A stretch of 64,000 bases of DNA from Ryuthela nishihirai (Eukaryota; Arthropoda; Arachnida; Araneae; Heptathelidae). Where the stretch lies: contig JAWZYU010000019.1 of NCBI GenBank assembly GCA_038380435.1, positions 35,055,801 to 35,119,800 of the forward strand. The letters run 5' to 3'. Each line of letters begins with the position of its first letter. The first letter of the stretch is position 1. Below the pieces are notes generated by a model. The model made no database searches, was not told the origin of the DNA, and saw only the letters and a program-made list of their open reading frames with translations. A program made the translations under genes and the position numbers. This document shows, piece by piece, positions 10,476 through 21,900 of this stretch.

Positions 10476-12841
10476 GAAATTTATTAGTTTTTCTTTACGT
10501 TAGCCTTGCATCCACCTCAGTTTACAGACTACTGATCTAGAAGTTCGTGAAAAGGGTCATATTTTAGCAGTACAATAAACATAGTTTTGATGGAAGATGA
10601 TACTTCACACATGATCAATAAATAGCAAGAGTGACAATCAGAAGATGGTTATTAATGTACATGTGGGTAGTAAGAGTTCTCACCATGAAGACCAAATAAA
10701 CAGCTATAGTAGCTGACAGCTCAACACAGCACAATGTATAGTGCCCAATCAGTAAGACTTTCTCGAAGGCATGCTGAAGATGATCTGTCACCATACTGTC
10801 ACCAAATATAAATCTTCCCACTGCTGCTATTTATACAGAGAGTGATCTCATTGCTGATGGTATCAATCCTCACACTAGTTGATTCTATCTTTCCATCACT
10901 ACAATTGCTGTTAGCAATAGAATAGAGTGAAAGCTAGCCACAGCAATGGATGACACAATTCTAACTGTCACTGTGAGTGATCTATTAATATTAGGTAAAG
11001 CCACATCTGTGGGCATGATGCTTTAATCTGGCTTACAGCAGTGAAAGTTTGCACATCAACTTCACAGGGTATGTCAGTCCTCATGTTCTAACATGTAGGT
11101 GGAAGCTCTGTAGCCTACAGAATTGGCATGAATCTACACAGTATCTATCTAAAGATGATAGTATTAACTAACTCTTCACATTGAAGAACACACAAGCAGC
11201 AATATTGGTTCATTATTCCTACTTTAAAGAGACCTAATATCAATTCCCAATCAAACATGCTCAGCAGCATATGCTGTACATGTACGTGTTAATCTACATA
11301 TTTCCAACACCTCCTCAAAAAAAGTTTCAGAATATCCAGATGTTTTTTCCCCATAAGCAAAAAGCAACTTTCACACTAACCACATCTCTGGCTCTGTTTT
11401 TCCAAGTTTTGGCACTAACTTAATTGTGAAGCTAAACTTTTAAATATATCATTGCAATAAACCCCTGCATGTAGATTTTCAGATAAATGTGCACATTCTT
11501 TCAGGATGTTACAACTTTAATGATAAGGAGCATAAAAATGCAAAAAAAAAATGCATCCACTGAGAAAGCTTATTTGTAGCAGAATACAATCCACAACAGG
11601 ACATATCATCTACTTCTTTTTTGAAAACATGCAAAAATATAGTACAGATTTCCAATTGCTGCTTTTACAGCCAGTTAGAAAGCTTTACAATTCCATTTTA
11701 AATGCTGAAAAATCGATTAAACTCCATAACTTCTAAAATTTTCCAAGGTCATTAAAAATTAAACACAAATGCATCAAATCATTTTTATGCACAGCTTTAA
11801 AACGAGTACAAATAGCTATATAATTATTTAATATTAAAAAGCTTTTCTGAAGTTTTTGAAAAACCAAATTAAAATTTTGTCACTAAGCATCTCTAGTTTA
11901 TAATTGCAAAACCTTGTCCAGATTCAAACATTAAATTATGAGCTAAAAGTATCTAACCCAAAAATAACCATTTGCCTAGAGGGTGTTTGACAATCAACAC
12001 CTACCTTCAAGATAAATAAGACTAGCCCAATCTTCATTAACATAGCAGTAGTTATAAAAACAATAATAATAGCAATAATAATTCTTATTTTATAAGTAAT
12101 TATATATATATATAAAGAAAATAATCCATTTGAGTTTCCATTTTTTATTGCATGTCATTCATAACTTTCAAACACTTCCAAGTTGAGGTCTGTCAGCTGG
12201 GTTCATACAAAATACATACAAATTTAATGATTTTCTACTTCAGGGATCAATAACCTTTCAAAGGAGTATAACTTTTTTGGTGCATGTGTGTTTTATATTC
12301 AAACAATATATTTTGAGAGCTGCAACATATATAAATGAATATATCCACACCCACATATATGTGGGATCTAATCCTAGTAACCAGTACTAGTAAAGACACT
12401 TATTAGGGCCAGCACAGGAGACACCAGCCAATTCCAGCTTTCAAAACTAAAATAACCCATCAACATCTTATATGTACTGTCAGTTTCGGTGCTTGCTGCC
12501 TAGAGCATGAGATATATGGCGAATTTTCACAAAATTCATAAAAGTATCACTTATGGCCCTCATAGCACCTTGATCCCAAGAGATTCTTTTTCAACAATAA
12601 ATTAAATTTAAATGTTTCATTAAGTTTTTAAATAACTTTATTATTGTTATTGCTCTGGTAATAAATGCAAGTTTTGTGCAGGAATAATAAAGAGCCACAT
12701 ATATGAGCCAATGAAACTTGATATGCTGACCCCTGCTCTACTTCAGATGAGAAGAATTTTTATATTTAAAATATGGAATGGGCAAATATTGTCTGTGGTT
12801 CCAACAGAAATGCAAAACAATATTAATTAAAGACAATTTAC

Positions 12842-13141
12842 CTTTTCTTGGTTTAGCAATGATGGGTTCAGTAGCTTCACTAGGTTCTCCTGGACCTGCT
12901 TTATTAACTGCTCGAACTCGAAACTCATATGGCTGTCCTTGCATTAAACCTGGAATAGATACTGCAGTCTGATCAGCTGGCACTTCTGCAGCTTTATCCC
13001 AGTCTCCATATTTATCTTTTTTCTCTACAACATAGCCTGTCACAGGTGAACCTCCATCAGTGGTTGGTGGTGTCCACTTCAGATCAATATGATCCTTATC
13101 CCAATCAGTAACTTCAGGTTTACCGGGTTTTCCAGGTTCAT
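12842..13141 (-). CDS. twitchin-like exon 10: second-type Fn3 domain
   Basis: 300 bases, phase 1-1, acceptor TTATTCAG, donor GTAAATTGTC (a weaker donor than most here). It opens DEPGKPGKPEVTDWDKDH, has IDLKWTPPTTDGGSPVTGY, then EFRVRAVNKAGPGEPSEAT and ends IIAKPRK. Its last G joins TA of the Ig exon to give Val, so the linker is K-V-PPKIDR. It completes the module begun by the last Fn3 of the giant exon. Confidence 0.93.
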
Positions 13142-13599
13142 CTGAATAAAAAATAAGAACAATTTTGAAGGTTTTTGAAGACTAGCTTATAATTAGTAAT
13201 TGTAAAAATTTGTTGATAATTAGTAATTGTGAAAAGTATCTAAGACAACCCCTAAGAAAGAAAGCAAGAGCAGCTGATAACATGCCACTTGTCCCAGCAA
13301 GTGGAGCTAAAATAGAAATTCCTTACATCTGAATAGAAAGCTACAGAATGTAAGTTTCATGATGGGATTTCAGAGTACACTTTGCATTACTTAATTAACA
13401 TAGGAGCTAACAACAAGAATTTATAATCATCAACTAGTGTCATTACATGAGGTCCTTGGCATGAAAAATAATGTTAATTATAACCTCAACTCAAATTGTC
13501 ACAGACTTTTGAATCAGCACTTCTAAATTTGAATTCACCAATAAATAGATTAATAATCAAGATATTAATGTGAAAAACAACCAGACCAATTCTCAGGAT

Positions 13600-13790
13600 C
13601 CCCTGATAATTCAACAGCTGCTCTAACCAACTGAATTAAAAGAGCAGTGCCCACATTTCACATCTTGGCTCAATTGGTTAGAGCAACTAAAATAGGTAGC
13701 AAAAAACAAAATTCAAGCTCAAGATCTCCTGGTATGTTAGCAGGAGATCCTAAGCTCAGCCTTAGGTGGTGGTATAGGTGTTTAGTGGAT
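13600..13790. repeat. tRNA-like palindrome
   Basis: TGGCTCAATTGGTTAGAGCA (box-A-like) at 13669 faces TCAGTTGGTTAGAGCAGCTG in the complement of 13615-13635; AGATCTCCTGGTATGTTAGCA with GGAGATC forms a stem inside. Likely another decayed tRNA-like element. Confidence 0.6.
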
Positions 13791-14916
13791 ATAACTTCTG
13801 AATAATGGATATTCTTCAAAAAAATTATTCTCATGCATAACTGCATGGAAAGCAAAACTTTAACAAAGAAGATAACATAAAAAAACATGCACTAATCAGG
13901 ATTCAAGTGGATATTCCTTTACTCCACACCTTAACTCATTTGGCTACTTGATACTACTTCATAACGAAAAAAAAAATGATTGCATAAAAAATTTTACTGA
14001 TGAAAGATCTTTCAGATCCCCAGATTCCTACAGATCTTTCCTAGAAATATTGTTTGAAAAGCATAATATTCTTTTCCACAGTTATTTTAGTGGTTTCAGT
14101 ATAGTATTAAAAGTTAAAAATATGCTTACTCACAGCAATATAGAATGTTTAATTTTCACAATTTTAACTGTATTTACAATCGAAGGTTTAATCTAAGGCC
14201 TATTTTAGCATTTTTGCTATTATTAATATTAAGGATCAAAGCAAAAAAAATTAAATTATAAGTTCACAGCAATGTAGTTAAAACAATATTTAATACACGA
14301 TTTATGCTGTTTAAAGGGAGTGAGCTTAGGTGCAATCACATATACACTTTGACTATCTCATGTATAGTCATGGTAAGAGTTGTTACAATTGTATGACAAA
14401 ACTTAATGCAATCTTTAAAACGATAAAGGTTCAAAGTAATAGTCATAACATTACCATTTTTCAAAGAAAGTCCTGCTGGTTACAGCTGGTTAAGTGACAT
14501 AATATGATCCGTTTTGGTGCAGTCTTCATTAAATATGCAGGACACACATAGATGTAATTGTAGAAGTGATCATAATAGTAGCACATATGCTGTCTGTTCA
14601 CAAGTATTAACAGTCGATGTATACGTATAATACTTCAGATACCAGTCCAAAACTATGTTGATCTTAAAGATGGTATATTTCAATGGTATTGATGCTTGAA
14701 ATTTTCAACAAACTCGATAATGTGATATACTTAAGCTCAGAAAGCAGTTCCATTTGGCAACATCCAGTATAATCGAGCTACAAATTTATTTCCAGGTTTG
14801 CATTCCACAAACTCCATGATCAAGCATACATCAGTGCAAGTTAAAAACAAATTTGTTAAAGCATTAGATTAAAAATGTTAAAAGTTTATGGCCCGCCTTT
14901 CCCATATATCAACAGA

Positions 14917-14965
14917 TTTACGACATGTTTTGTACCCGGACGCGTGCGGGACTTCATCAGGCAAA
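14917..14965 (-). ncRNA. hammerhead-ribozyme-like motif, left arm, catalytic GAAA changed
   Basis: Same layout as the copy at 38289-38337: TTTGC, CTGATGA, stem II, then AAAA where GAAA is expected, ACATGTC, GTAAA. The changed G corresponds to G12 of the hammerhead, the general base, so self-cleavage is expected to be weak or lost. Confidence 0.6.
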
Positions 14966-15007
14966 GTAGCAAGTAAGGTAGTAGGTATATATGAGAGTAT
15001 CCCCCTA

Positions 15008-15600
15008 TCAGTGAGTTATATGATTTGTTTGATGCTCGCGCAACAGGAGATACCATGCCATCAGTAGGGGTGGAATGTCCGTGCTGCACCAGTGGTCCTT
15101 ATTTAAATTAATGTAATTTTTTTCTGCATAATGCAATTGATATTTATTTATTGGTGCTGTTAACGGTTTAAAATTTAAATTACTAATCTGTAATTGATTT
15201 TGCTTTATAGTCTGTGCCAGAGCTGTATTATTATTTCCTTTATTAATGTCAGATTGATGTTCCGACATACGTTGTTCGTATGACCGGAAAGTTTTACCGA
15301 TATAGAAATTTTTCCCCCCAATATTTTATTCTCATCAGGTATTTCAATTCCATATATTCCCCCCATTGGTTTCTGTTTATCTCTGTCATTTACAATTAAA
15401 CTCTTAATAGTGTTATTAATCTTGTGTGGTAATTTTAAATCATATTTAGCTACAGCATTTTTAATAGTTTTAGATATTCTGGATATAAAAGGGAAACTAT
15501 AAGTATATCTTATTTTTACACTTTGAGTGGGGTCCGGTTGTGAGGTTTTCTTCATACTATACTTTACTGTTTTATGTATTTTATTTATACATTTTTCAGG
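15008..15600 (-). pseudogene. Penelope-like protein, left arm: linker and GIY-YIG endonuclease, frameshifted
   Basis: The minus strand begins inside a Penelope polyprotein (GYPEKCINKIHKTVKYS), then IRYTYSFPFISRISKTIKN and GGIYGIEIPDENKILGGK (GIY motif). The frame changes at a G6A5 run near 15310, and continues as FYIGKTFRSYEQRMSEHQSD (YIG motif and catalytic Arg) to LREHQTNHITH and a stop. GIY-YIG endonuclease next to a Penelope RT is the family hallmark. The RT itself is missing. Confidence 0.87.
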
Positions 15601-15639
15601 GTATCCTGCTATAATAAGATATAGCTGTAAAAATAAGAT

Positions 15640-16138
15640 ATACTCATAGTTTCCCTTTTATATCCGGAATATCTAAAACTATCAAAAACGCTGTAGCTAA
15701 ATATGATTTAAAATTACCACACAAGATTAATAACACTATTAAGAGTTTAATTGTAAATGACAGAGATAAACAGAAACCAATGGGGGGAATATATGAAATT
15801 GAAATACCTGATGAGAATAAAATATTGGGGGGAAAAATTTCTATATTGGTAAAACTTTCCGGTCATACGAACAACGTATGTCGGAACATCAATCTGACAT
15901 TAATAAAGGAAATAATAATACAGCTCTGGCACAGACTATAAAGCAAAATCAATTACAGATTAGTAATTTAAATTTTAAACCATTAATAGCACCAATAAAT
16001 AAATATCAATTGCATTATGCAGAAAAAAATTACATTAATTTAAATAAGGACCACTGGTGCAGCACGGACATTCCACCCCTACCGATGGCATGGTATCTCC
16101 TGTTGCGCGAGCATCAAACAAATCATATAACTCACTGA
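15640..16138 (+). pseudogene. Penelope-like protein, right arm: GIY-YIG endonuclease, same frameshift
   Basis: Same order on the plus strand: FPFISGISKTIKNAVAK region, GGIYEIEIPDENKILGG, a change of frame at the same G6A5 run, then FYIGKTFRSYEQRMSEHQSD and LREHQTNHITH, stop at 16138. The frameshift is shared with the left arm, so it predates the inverted arrangement. Confidence 0.87.
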
Positions 16139-16180
16139 TAGGGGGATACTCTCATATATACCTACTACCTTACTTGCTAC

Positions 16181-16229
16181 TTTGCCTGATGAAGTCCCGC
16201 ACGCGTCCGGGTACAAAACATGTCGTAAA
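16181..16229 (+). ncRNA. hammerhead-ribozyme-like motif, right arm, catalytic GAAA changed
   Basis: Plus-strand twin of the motif at 14917-14965, with the same AAAA in place of GAAA. Stem I (TTTGC with GTAAA) and the CTGATGA core are intact. Confidence 0.6.
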
Positions 16230-16983
16230 TCTGTTGATATATGGGAAAGGCGGGCCATAAACTTTTAACGTTTTTAATCTAATGCTTTAACAAATTTGTT
16301 TTTAACTTGCACTGATGTATGCTTGATCATGGAGTTTGTGGAATGCAAACCTGGAAATAAATTTGTAGCTCGATTATACTGGATGTTGACAAATGGAACT
16401 GCTTTCTGAGCTTAAGTATATCACATTATCGAGTATGTTGAAAATTTCAAGCATCAATACCATTGAAATATACCATCTTTAAGATCAACATAGTTTTGGA
16501 CTGGTATCTGGAGTATTATACATATACATCGACTGTTAATACTTGTGAACAGACAGCATATGTGCTACTATTATGATCACTTCTACAATTACATCTATGT
16601 GTGTCCTGCATCTTTAATGAAGACTGCACCAAAACGGATCATATTATGTCACTTAACCAGCTGCAGCCAGCAGGACGTTCTTTGAAAAATGGTAATGTTA
16701 TGACTATTACTTTGAACCTTTATCATTTTAAAGATTGTATTAAGTTTTGTCATACAATTGTAACAACTCTTACCATGACTATACATGAGATAGTCAAAGT
16801 GTATATATGATTGCTCCTAAGCTCACTCCCTTTAAACAGCATAAATCGCGTATTAAATATTGTTGAAAAAAAAAAGTTGAAGTAGTTCTTGAAACAATTC
16901 TATTTTATTACAACTTACTATATGAATAACATTTTATCATTTTCAATAATTTCATGACCAAGTTACTGTCTGTATCAATTGCA

Positions 16984-17185
16984 ATAAATAAATAAATACC
17001 CCCTCAAGCAGCTGCTTGCCACAGAGGTCTGACAGGAGCCTGTCAGTTTATATGCCAAAGTAGAAAGTCTGAGAGGGTGACAGGACCTCAGCAGAAAACG
17101 ACACATACATCCATGCGTTATCTGGGGTTTGAACCCAGGTCCCTTAGATCAGTAGCCAAGCACACTAACCACTCAGCCATGGGAC
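16984..17185 (-). mobile_element. SINE-A, reference copy
   Basis: (AAAT)n tail at left, CCCTCAAGCAGCTGCTTGCC, CAGGACCTCAGCAGAAAACG, then GGGTTTGAACCCAGGTCCC and CACTAACCACTCAGCCATGG. Reverse-complemented, the head is a tRNA-like CATGGCTGAGTGGTTAGTGT with box B GGGTTCAAACCCC. The tail is AATAAATA. Confidence 0.87.
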
Positions 17186-17379
17186 GGCTATATCAATTGT
17201 GCAATGGATAATTATAAAAAACTGATTCTGTATTCTATGCACAAAATGGAGTTTGATGTAAAGCCTACTATTCTATATAGGGTGATTTGGCTGTTGGTGG
17301 AATCTTAAACCTTTTTTTTTTTTAAATAATTACACTACAGGTGGCATTGCAATCAACAGTAACAACTACACTTGAACTG

Positions 17380-18830
17380 CTTGCTGAAAAAAATTCAATA
17401 TTGCTGCAAGTGGAAGATGAACCCCTGATTTCCTGATAATAGGTCAGGTGCTCTGGCCACTGAGATATTGCATGCTAGCTCAATTTCAGCTAACAAAAAC
17501 TATAAAACTCCTAATCAGTAGTCATCTGTAGTGCCATCTATTGATTAGTACAGAACAGACTGGCTAACCACATTAATGGTGAAATAATAATTTTTATAGT
17601 CAAAAATTCAGAAACATCATTATCAATGCAAGATTCAGTGCTAGAGAAATACAAGAAATGTCATGTAACCAAGGAACACTTGAATAGTTAGCTAAAATAA
17701 TTGAGCTTTGCTGCAGGTGGAATCTGAACTCCCGACATAACAATATGTCAGGTGCTCTGATTACTGAGCTATGTAAGATAGCTCAATTCTGCTAACAAAA
17801 AATATAAACATCCCCAAACACCATCATAACATTTAAACACTTAACTGAAAAATTGAGCTTTGCTGCAAGTGGGTTCAAACACATAATGGAATAATCAACA
17901 TGTTGTGAAATCCAAACCATGACCTAAAGATACCATATAAGGTGCTCTGACCATTGAACAATCATAAACTAGTTCAATTCCAGCTAACATAGGCTGGGTT
18001 GTTTTACCTCTGAACGGAATTTTTTTGCACACAGTGGGCTAAATGTCCAGGTCACAAGGATCCTGAAGGTTGGTGGAGGGGACTCACTGGTTAGCTGTTG
18101 GGAGACAGATGGTAGCCTCCTATCCAGGCCATCCAATATGTTCTTTAACATGCACAGGATATGGCTCTCCCACACACAGGGCCATGGCTTAGCATTCCAT
18201 CTGACAGACGGCAGCCTTTCCAAATCCATCAGTGTCCCCTACTGACCATGAGCAGGGCAGGGAGTTTTGCAGAGATAAATCTCAATGCTGCCACCTGGGA
18301 CTTGAACCTGGAAACTGCAGAATATGATCCTAGTGTGCTACAGACTGAGCCACCCCCATCCCCCAGCTAACAATGACAATGAACATTATTAATAAGCAGT
18401 TGCTCATGGCACTATCTATTAATTGGGAAGGGATAGACTAGCTGCCCAACTGATGGTGAAATAATAATTTTTATAGTCAAACATGCAGAAACAGCATTAT
18501 CAATCCAATAGATTCAATTCTAGAGAAACAATGGGAAATGTCCTAATATAATAGACCGCCTTATATAATAGAACCTAATATAAGTCCTAATATAATAGAA
18601 CCACTTGAATGGTTAGCTGAAGAAAAAAATGATGAGTTTGCTGCAAGTGGAATCTAAACACACAATGGAATAACCACTATGTTATGGGATATGAACCCAT
18701 AACTTCTTGATTTATAGTCAATAGATGGTGCCATGAATGGCTGGAAATTAGGAATGTTCGTAGCCTCTGTTAGCTAGAATTCAGATAGCTTACAACAATT
18801 CAGTGATCAGAGCACATGACATGAACCAAT
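17380..18830. repeat. tandem array of family-C tRNA-like units
   Basis: TTGAGCTTTGCTGCAGGTGG and its variants start units at about 17395, 17700, 17850 and 18640, each followed by a core with TGAACCC, CTGATAA and GTCAGGTGCTCTGA. GGTGAAATAATAATTTTTAT recurs at 17578 and 18452, giving a unit near 300 bases. The SINE-B at 17990-18362 is inserted in this array. Confidence 0.72.
17990..18362 (-). mobile_element. SINE-B copy
   Basis: From AGGCTGGGTTGTTTTACCTC to CTGAGCCACCCCCATCCCC. Head region in reverse: GGGACTTGAACCTGGAAACTG. About 370 bases, near full length. Confidence 0.85.
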
Positions 18831-18974
18831 TACTGCTGTTTATTGACTTGTTTATATATACATACAATGAAAGATTTTTAAAAAATTCATTCAGTCATGA
18901 ACTTCTAAACATTATTAGTAACTGCTACTTATCATAAATATTTTGTTGTCTCTATACATTTGAAATTAACTTAC

Positions 18975-21900
18975 CAAAAGGATTTTTAGCAGTAATAGCT
19001 GTTGCCGTTTCTAGAGGTTCTGATTCACCTTCTTTGTTAACTGCTCTCACTCTAAACTTGTAGTCTTTACCTGGAGTCAGTCCAGTTACATCCATAGAAG
19101 GTTCCTTTGTTTTGCCTACTGGAAGCCATGTTCCAGTTTCTGGATCCATTTTTTCCACTTCATAACCTTGAAGTGGTATACCACCATCATCCTTTGGTTT
19201 CTTCCATTTTAGTTTACAGCCATCTTTGTGAACATCTGAAACTTCTAATGGCCCTTCTGGTGCCAATGGGACATCTATTATTAATACAGTAACAGTAGCT
19301 GTATCTTTTCCACATTCATTTACTGCAGTGATAGTGTATCTGCCACTATCATCACGAGTGACACGCCTAACAGTCAGCTTTGTATTATAGTCAACATTTT
19401 CAAGAGTTGTGCGCATATGAATTTTAAGTTTAGCATCATCTACAAACCAACTGATTGTTGGTGGTGGCTCTCCAGATACATTGACATCAAACTTGATAGG
19501 CTGGCCAGCTTTGATGGTGAGGTCGTTAAAAGTATCTCGATCGATTAATGGTTTTAAAAACCTTGGTTTCGCTATAATGGGTTTCGAGGGATCACTCGGT
19601 TCACCAGGGCCAGCCTTATTCACAGGAATTACTCGGAACTCATATTCTTTCCCTTCTTCTAATAAGGGGATGGTTCCTTTTAATTTATCACCAGGCACTT
19701 CTGCTGCTTTCTCCCATGGTCCACCTTTTTCTTTCTTTTCTATAATGTAACCAGTTATAGGAGCACCACCATCATTTTCTGGAGGTGCCCATTTTAAATC
19801 TGCATGGTCTTTATTCCAGTCATAAACTTCGGGCCTTTCAGGAGATCCTGGTGCCTTGAATGGATCTTTAGCAGTTACTGGAAGATATGTGTCTAAGGGA
19901 TCTGATTCTCCCTCTTGATTTAAAGCTTTCACTCTGAAGTTATATGTTTTACCAGGTGTTAATCCTGTAACTTCCATTTCTGGACTATGCGTTCGTCCCA
20001 CAGGCAGCCAAACACCACTCTCAGGATCCTGCTTTTCTACCAAGTAACCATCTAATGGATAACCTCCATCATCTTTTGGTTTGTCCCACTTCAATTTGCA
20101 ACCATCTTTTCTTACATCAGAAACATCAAGAGGGCCTTCAGGCTTGGATGGCTTTGATAGCACAGTAATTTCCACATCAGCTTGATCTTGTCCATGCTGA
20201 TTATTTGCATAAATTTTATATATTGCACTGTCTTTCCTTTCAGATTTATCACATATAAACTTGGAATTATAAGGAACATTTTCGATTCGCAACCCAGATC
20301 TTTCAATCACAGGACTATCTTTAATCATCCAGCGTACTGATGGAGCTGGTTCACCAGCAATCTTGACATCAATTAAGAATGGTTGACCAGCTCTCACTGT
20401 CACAGATTTTAATGTACGTCGATCAATTCTTGGAGGCATTTTTCTTGGTTTTGCTTCTATGTTTTTAGTGGCATCACTTGGTTCACCTGGGCCTGCAGCA
20501 TTAACAGCTCGAACTCTAAATTGATACATTTCACCAGGAATAAGATCTATAACCTTTCCTTCTGGGACACTACTATCAATCTGACAAGCTTTTGACCACA
20601 CTGTAGTGTCTTTTTCTTTCTTCTCAATTATGTAACCAATGACAGGAGATCCACCATCTTTGTGAGGAGGTGTCCATTTCAAGGAAACCCAATCTTTATC
20701 CCAATCTTTTGCTTCTGGAATACCAGGCTTACCAGGAGGGTCATATGGATTCTTTGCTACAATATGCTTCTCTGTGTCCAGAGGCAGTGATTCACCTTCT
20801 GAATTCACTGCCATCACTCTAAATTTATATTCCTGACCTGGCACCAGATTTGTTACATCAATTTCAGGCCTACTAGTTCTACCAACAGGTACCCAGCGAC
20901 CTGTTCCCAAATCCATTTTTTCAACAGCATAATGTTCAACTGGACAACCACCATCATCTTCAGGATGCTTCCATTTAAGCTTACAACCTTCAGCTGTTAT
21001 GTTAGATACATCCAATGGTCCTCCAGGCTTTCCTGGTTTATCCAAGACATTGAGTGTAACAGTAGCTTCAGCTTTTCCAGAGGGATTTTCAACAACTAAA
21101 CGATATGATCCACAGTCTTTACGCTCCACAGAATTAATAAGAAGTTTAGTTCTGTAATCTTCTGCTTCTATACAAATTCTTCCTGCTGTTTTTAATTGAG
21201 TTTTATCAAAATACCACAGTTTTTTTGGTGGTGGTTCACCAATCACTTTAGCATCAAATTTTGCAGTTTGACCAGCACGAATAGTCAAGTCTTTCAAATT
21301 ATCTATTTGAGGGGCCAAGAATCGAGGCTTTGCAGTAACAGGTGAACTGGGGTCACTTGGTTCACTAGGCCCAGCTTTGTTAACTGCTCGTACACGAAAT
21401 TGGTATTCCATACCTTCAATGAGATCAGAAACACGAGCTTCACATTTATCACCAATAGTCTCATCAGCTCGCTGCCATTTTGTGCTAAATTTGTCCTTTT
21501 TTTCAATAATATAACTGGTTATTGGAGCACCTCCATCACTTTTGGGTGGTGTCCAGATTAAGTCTGCATAATGTTTACCCCAATCATGCCCAGATGGTTT
21601 TCCAGGTTTACCAGGTTCATCATATGGGTTTTTAGCTAAAGTAGCCTTCTCAGTCTCTAATGGCTCAGATTCACCCTCAGGATTTACAGCCTTCACCCTA
21701 AACTTGTACTCTTTACCAGGGATCAGTCCTGATATATCAACCTCGGGTTCTCTTGTTGTTGCCATAGGAACCCAACGTCCAGTGTCAGTATCCATCTTCT
21801 CCACCACATATTCTTTGATAGGTTGACCGCCATCATCTTCAGGTTTATCCCATTTTAATTTGCAGCCTTCAGCAGTAACTTCAGAAACGTCAAGTGGTCC

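Larger units (their letters stand above)
7793..12841 (-). other. 5.0-kb intron
   Basis: Holds a Tc1-like transposon (8470-9717), a short palindromic element (8026-8113), a family-C fragment (10085-10170) and a SINE-A scrap (10434-10475). The stretch 10480-12840 is non-coding: no recognised element, one TA repeat at about 12103-12116. Confidence 0.72.
14258..16866. mobile_element. two Penelope-like elements fused head to head (2.6-kb inverted repeat)
   Basis: 14286-15520 and 15627-16863 are near-identical inverted copies. Each carries, reading outward from the centre, part of a Penelope protein, a GIY-YIG endonuclease, a hammerhead-like motif and a 3' tail. The left arm extends about 100 bases further into the centre than the right arm. 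The few differences between arms point to a recent origin as an inverted dimer or a post-insertion inverted duplication. Confidence 0.9.
13142..18974 (-). other. 5.8-kb intron
   Basis: Contains an array of family-C tRNA-like units (17380-18830) with a SINE-B inside it, a SINE-A (16984-17185), the inverted Penelope pair (14258-16866) and a small tRNA-like palindrome (13600-13770). The part 13150-13590 and 13800-14250 is AT-rich without recognised features. Confidence 0.75.

Noticed and set aside
15878..16260. Two independent small genes in the palindrome
   Set aside because: They are frame pieces of the Penelope endonuclease and its 3' region.
20112..21506. Minus-strand alternative frames inside the giant exon (20112-20306, 21303-21506)
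   Set aside because: Out of frame with the 16-domain reading and without homology.
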